Below, one piece after another: positions 60,102 through 64,000 of a stretch of 64,000 nt of DNA (its first letter is position 1; the number at the start of each line of letters is the position of its first letter). Under the pieces are notes generated by a model. That model saw only the letters and a list, made by a program, of their open reading frames with translations. It did not search any database and had not been told where the DNA came from. The position numbers and the translations under genes are program-made. Source of the DNA: Sindora glabra (Eukaryota > Streptophyta > Magnoliopsida > Fabales > Fabaceae); assembly GCA_020226215.1 (NCBI GenBank), contig CM035235.1, positions 42,069,352 through 42,133,351 on the forward strand. Reading direction: 5' to 3'.

Positions 60102-61100
60102 CTGGATAAATAACGGATCCCTCAATTATAATTATTTATTTATTAAAGAAAAATATAATAAGCATAATAAGATACACTTATTTTTTAAAGTAAAATCTAA
60201 TAAGTATGATAAATTATAATTATGTATTTCTAAATAGAAAATCTGATAAATATAATAAATTATATTTATTTTTCAAAGTCAAATAAGTGTAATAAATTAT
60301 ATTAAAATTTATACAAAATAATAAAAAAATCATACATATAATCATGTCTCTTATGTCAAATGGTATAAAAAAAGTAGAGAGTATATAGTTTTGTTTTACA
60401 AAGAATAAGAGAAAATATATGGATAAAATCGCAAGTTTTTGACAAACGCTATTTTTTGGATATAAAAAGGTAAAACATATCAATAGAAGATAAGGGAAAA
60501 AAATAAGAAAATATTATTCATAATGGATAAGTTTATATTCATAAAAGTAGATATATAAATTTTGAATTTAATTTTAGAAATTGTATTAAATTATGTTTAT
60601 TTGATAATAACCGAGAAAATAATTTTAGTAATTACATATGCAACTATAAAAATATTATAAAAGTTCCTTAATTAAAAAATTATAATTATTTATTACTTAA
60701 AGTAATATTAAATGAGTACAATAACTAATAAATTACAATGATCTACTTAAAAAATGATGTATTAGATAATATATTAAAATAAAAAATTGTTCAAAAAATT
60801 ATGAAATATATACATATCCTTATATATAATTTTATATATAAACCGATAATAATAATTAGTTGACACTATCAAAAATCTTTGTTCAGCCTCACATATCAAC
60901 CTTGATGCTATACTTTTCCCAGACTAGCTAACGAAATAATCTATGAATCATGACACATTAAAAATAGGTGGAGATTATGGTGCACACCGGTATACTACTA
61001 AGCTAAGTTTTTAAATTTTCTTTATTTGCATAATATTATATAATATAAATAAAATATAACAATGAAGTTTAATAGTACAGCACTACAACTGGTGTAATCT
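60102..61100. other. Non-coding AT-rich DNA
   Basis: Repeated AATAAATTATA / AATAAGATA words at 60130-60300; nothing else recognised. Confidence 0.45.
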
Positions 61101-61101
61101 C

Positions 61102-61295
61102 TCCTTAAAGATATTCAGATTTTGAGATGTAAGGTTAAGATAGTGGTTCATGTTTTTCCATATCCAGATGGCGGACGGCATTATGCCATCGACACCCCAG
61201 AGAGCGAAGAATTGCCGATGCTGAGGATTGAAACCATTACTGAAACTAATGAGTTAACTTCAACTATAACAATTGGAACTCACCAGTCCGTGTAA
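61102..61295 (+). other. Possible 3' terminal exon, unknown family
   Basis: After an acceptor-like ATATTCAG an open plus-strand frame runs to TAA at 61293-61295. It encodes, among others, VKIVVHVFPYPDGGRHYAID, TPESEELPMLRIETITETNE and STITIGTHQSV. Base composition is clearly less AT-rich than the surroundings and the residues look protein-like. No partner exon is seen upstream, and I do not recognise the family. Just beyond the stop an inverted repeat (TCCGTGTAAT / ATTACACGGA, 61288-61351) could form a 10-bp stem. Confidence 0.35.
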
Positions 61296-61482
61296 TATAA
61301 TTAACAGCAAAACACATGAAGCTCTCTGCATTTAATCGAAATTACACGGACATTTCACGATTTTACAATAAGGCTGCGATCAAACTCATTTTAGAAATTC
61401 TATTAAGATAATGTTATTTTAATTTGAATCGTCAAAACATAATTAAGGATAAAAAGAAATATTTTGTGACTGAAGTATCATT

Positions 61483-61484
<2 letters not shown>

Positions 61485-61561
<77 letters not shown>
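61485..61561. repeat. (TA)n/(AT)n microsatellite with phase switch
   Basis: TA units to 61520, then AT units from 61521, leaving an AA step in the middle of an otherwise pure dinucleotide run. Confidence 0.95.
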
Positions 61562-61566
<5 letters not shown>

Positions 61567-62344
61567 TATTTCAAATTTTGAAGTCCTTCTTATACAGGAG
61601 AAAATATTTTTACCAAAAGTTTATTTTGCATTTTTTTGTACAAAGGAGACATTTTTATCAAAAAATTGTGTTTTATATGTTTTTCTCATATTTACTAATT
61701 TTAATTTTTAAAGTGTAATTACTATTTTAGTAAAACGCCAATAAGTAGCATGACATAAAAGCACTAGAAAAGCTGGATCATATTAAATAATTTTAAAAAT
61801 TAAAAAATAATAATATAAGATAAGTGCATTAAAGAAATTATAAATTTATTGATATTAAAATTTGAAAAGTAAATCCTCTGCTTAATGATCATTTGTCAAA
61901 TTTAAAATTATTATTATACTTTAAATATTAAAATCAGTACACATAGTGACATATAAGGACAAAAGGCATAAAAATAAAAACCTCGGTAAATACATATTTT
62001 AGAAAAGCTTGAAATTTTGGAATAAAATAAATATGAGAATTTAGTCACAAAATAATTTTTTTCAGCTGTAAATATATCCTAACATTTAAAATTAAGATTC
62101 TCTTAATAAAATTTTTAAAATGACCTTAGCAATAACATTTTTCTAAAATTGAGAAGAGATATACGTATTTTGCCTCATAATTAATTTTATGGTAATACAA
62201 ATGAAGCCATTGTTTATTCTTGAGAATTGGAAATCAAATAATAGAATCCAATTCAATGTTCAAAATAGTTTCATTTAAAAATTTTATAATTGATTGATAC
62301 ACACACCGTAGAAATCCCCTGGAAAGATTCAAGGAGCGTTAATT
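61562..62344. other. Non-coding AT-rich DNA
   Basis: Nothing recognisable. Confidence 0.5.
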
Positions 62345-62349
62345 TAGGC

Positions 62350-62590
62350 TTTGATTGTTTGATTGGAAAACATTTTTCGTAAAATATATATACACACACA
62401 AGTAATATATCATTTATACTAATGGTTCAAATAATAATTCTTTTTAAATATTTTATATTTAACATTGAACAAATAAAATATTTTCTCTTATTGTAATATT
62501 TTATAACTATATTTGACAAAAAATATTACCTATCAAAATAAATGAAACTTTAGTTTTCAAAAAAAATTTTCTGGATCCAATCTTAAATGT
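62350..62590. mobile_element. MITE-like element
   Basis: The left end, TTTGATTGTTTGATTGGAAA, and the complement of the right end, TTAAGATTGGATCCAGAAAA, are loosely inverted. The interior TAATATTTTATAACTATATTT recurs near 60-80 and, inverted, near 6065-6085. A dispersed short family is likely; no target duplication could be fixed. Confidence 0.45.
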
Positions 62591-63795
62591 TTTAATGGTA
62601 TAACAATTTAATCTTCAAAGATTTTTTTTTGTCTCAATTTAACCCTAACTATTTCAAAGATATCTCAAAATGATCCTCTTATTAGTATTCAAAATTGATA
62701 CTAATGAAAAATCTGGTGTGATTTAACGTAAATTATTGTATTTGACATGACAATTTACGATCCACATGAACTTTTGATTATTATATCTTATAAAAAAATT
62801 AAAATTTTTATTTGAAAAGAACTAAATTAAACTCTATTCCATACAGTGAAGTCAATATATTGAATAATATTTTTAGGGATAATTTGGTTATAAGTAAACA
62901 TTAAATTGAGTTAAAATTTAAGAAAGTAAAGATTACATGTAATACATAAGAGTTTTCTAATAAATTTTATGGTAAATTGTTAAGATTAAAAATATATGCA
63001 CATAAACTATAATATTTATAACAAGTTATTCAAATGAAAGGAGACAAAAATATAGGTAGGTAAAGTGTAACTTTTTCATAAAAAATTATTATTAAACTTA
63101 TGAAACTTTATTGTAAATATATATTTTTATTGTAAATATTACTAGAAAATTTAAGGGGAAAATACATGTTATCCCTGTAAAGGTAGTTGAGTAACAAAAT
63201 TGATACATAAATTTTAAAATTATATAATAAACTCCCCTAAATTATAGAAAAATGTGAAACTATTAAATTTATTATTAAAATTAAGAGCAAAGAACTCATA
63301 TTCTATCTTTCTCCATCTTCCTTCCCTCCCCACCATTTTTTTCTTACTAGAATTTGTATCCAATAAGAACAAAGTTCCACATTACTAATTTATAAATTTT
63401 TTAATTAAAAAGAGAAAGCTAAATTAGTTAAATTATTACTAACTTAAAAGTTTCTTCAAAAAGAAAAAACTTCATCAAAATCGTTCTAAAATGCCTCCAT
63501 ACAAATATTATCTAATGAATTTTGAATAAACTTTAAGATTTATTTGCATCATTTTACAATTTCCAAAATAGTTAATATTTCTTTTAATTTTGTGTATTTA
63601 TACTTTTATATAGTTGTAGGTATGTGTAAGATTTTTAAGTTTACATACAAATCAAATATAATTACCCTTCTTATTATAGAAGAGGGAAAGAGTGGGAGAA
63701 AAAATAGAGGATAAAATCATTACTATTAATTTTAAACATAAATTTAATAGTTTTAATTTTTTGCAAATTTTAGGGCGGTTTTATGTAGAATTTTA
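62591..63795. other. Non-coding AT-rich DNA
   Basis: No feature beyond A/T-rich sequence; a pyrimidine patch at 63300-63345. Confidence 0.5.
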
Positions 63796-64000
63796 AAATT
63801 TATACACCATTTTTGTTATTTGGCCAAATTTCAGTGTGCAATGTGTAATTTCTCCAAAACTTAAATTCATCATTTTCGCGAAAAGAACTCACATGCCTCG
63901 TGAGAAAATCTGACAGTGATCGGAAACGACGACAGCGAAAAAGGAAAAAAAAAATACAGAAGCTCACCTTCGTGGCATGTAACGAATACAAACAGCTGCA
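63796..64000 (-). other. Possible 5' exon of a gene running off the window
   Basis: On the minus strand the last 35 bases (CTGTTTGTATTCGTTACATG, then CCACGAAG) are followed by GTGAGC, a good donor, then a T-rich run and mixed-composition DNA. This fits the end of an exon or leader, but no protein family is recognisable and the rest lies outside the window. Confidence 0.2.

Noticed and set aside
61424..61711. 95-residue plus-strand ORF
   Set aside because: Most of it is translated TA microsatellite (IYIYIYIY).
62896..63170. Further transposon in the right-hand AT-rich DNA
   Set aside because: No inverted ends, target duplication or coding trace found.
1..64000. tRNA, rRNA, miRNA precursors, CRISPR arrays or organelle inserts
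   Set aside because: None could be recognised by eye. The only direct-repeat clusters are transposon subterminal repeats and minisatellites without spacer regularity.

Overview
The window reads as nuclear DNA of a flowering plant, probably a eudicot. It is strongly AT-rich and gene-poor. The recognisable coding material consists of plant-specific F-box proteins of the F-box/FBA class and decayed plant transposons: CACTA/TNP2, Mutator-like, Helitron, Ty3/gypsy, solo LTR and hAT-like. I cannot name the species. No tRNA, rRNA, CRISPR array or bacterial-type operon was seen.

Only two genes look intact. Both are intronless, lie on the minus strand and encode close F-box paralogues: 23963-25162 (399 residues) and 48616-49890 (424 residues from the ATG I prefer). 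A third, broken copy lies at 16028-17364 and has lost its F-box. Long stretches of flanking DNA are shared as well. The 3' flanks match at 15388-16027, 22643-23960 and 39710-41014 plus 48173-48615. The 5' flanks match at 27396-27470, 30009-30236 and 32386-34354 against 50356-52235. CACTA transposase remnants in one orientation sit at 10540-15385, 34355-39705 and 52240-53692. This is a local segmental duplication of an F-box gene with neighbouring transposon debris.

Layout. 1-10.5 kb: non-coding AT-rich DNA with a 2.4-kb non-autonomous CACTA element at 1184-3588 and several small repeats. 10.5-15.4 kb: first CACTA remnant. 15.4-20 kb: broken F-box block. 20-22.6 kb: unassigned DNA with two less AT-rich islands. 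22.6-25.3 kb: F-box gene 2. 25.3-32.4 kb: three elements stacked in its 5' region, namely a TIR element, a MULE with a broken transposase, and a Helitron. 32.4-39.7 kb: shared upstream block, then the second CACTA remnant, split by a solo LTR with a perfect 5-bp target duplication. 39.7-50 kb: F-box gene 3, with a 7.2-kb CACTA element in its 3' flank. 50-54.9 kb: shared upstream block, third CACTA remnant and a dead Ty3/gypsy pol piece. 54.9-64 kb: mostly AT-rich DNA with an 811-bp hAT-like element and a possible last exon near 61.2 kb.

The F-box proteins would act as substrate receptors of SCF ubiquitin ligases; their targets cannot be read from sequence. I found no wholly new multi-gene system. 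The most informative signals are the paired empty and filled sites created by the duplication, which fix element ends precisely, the in-frame duplication in the N-terminus of F-box gene 3, and a palindrome-rich core in the MULE.
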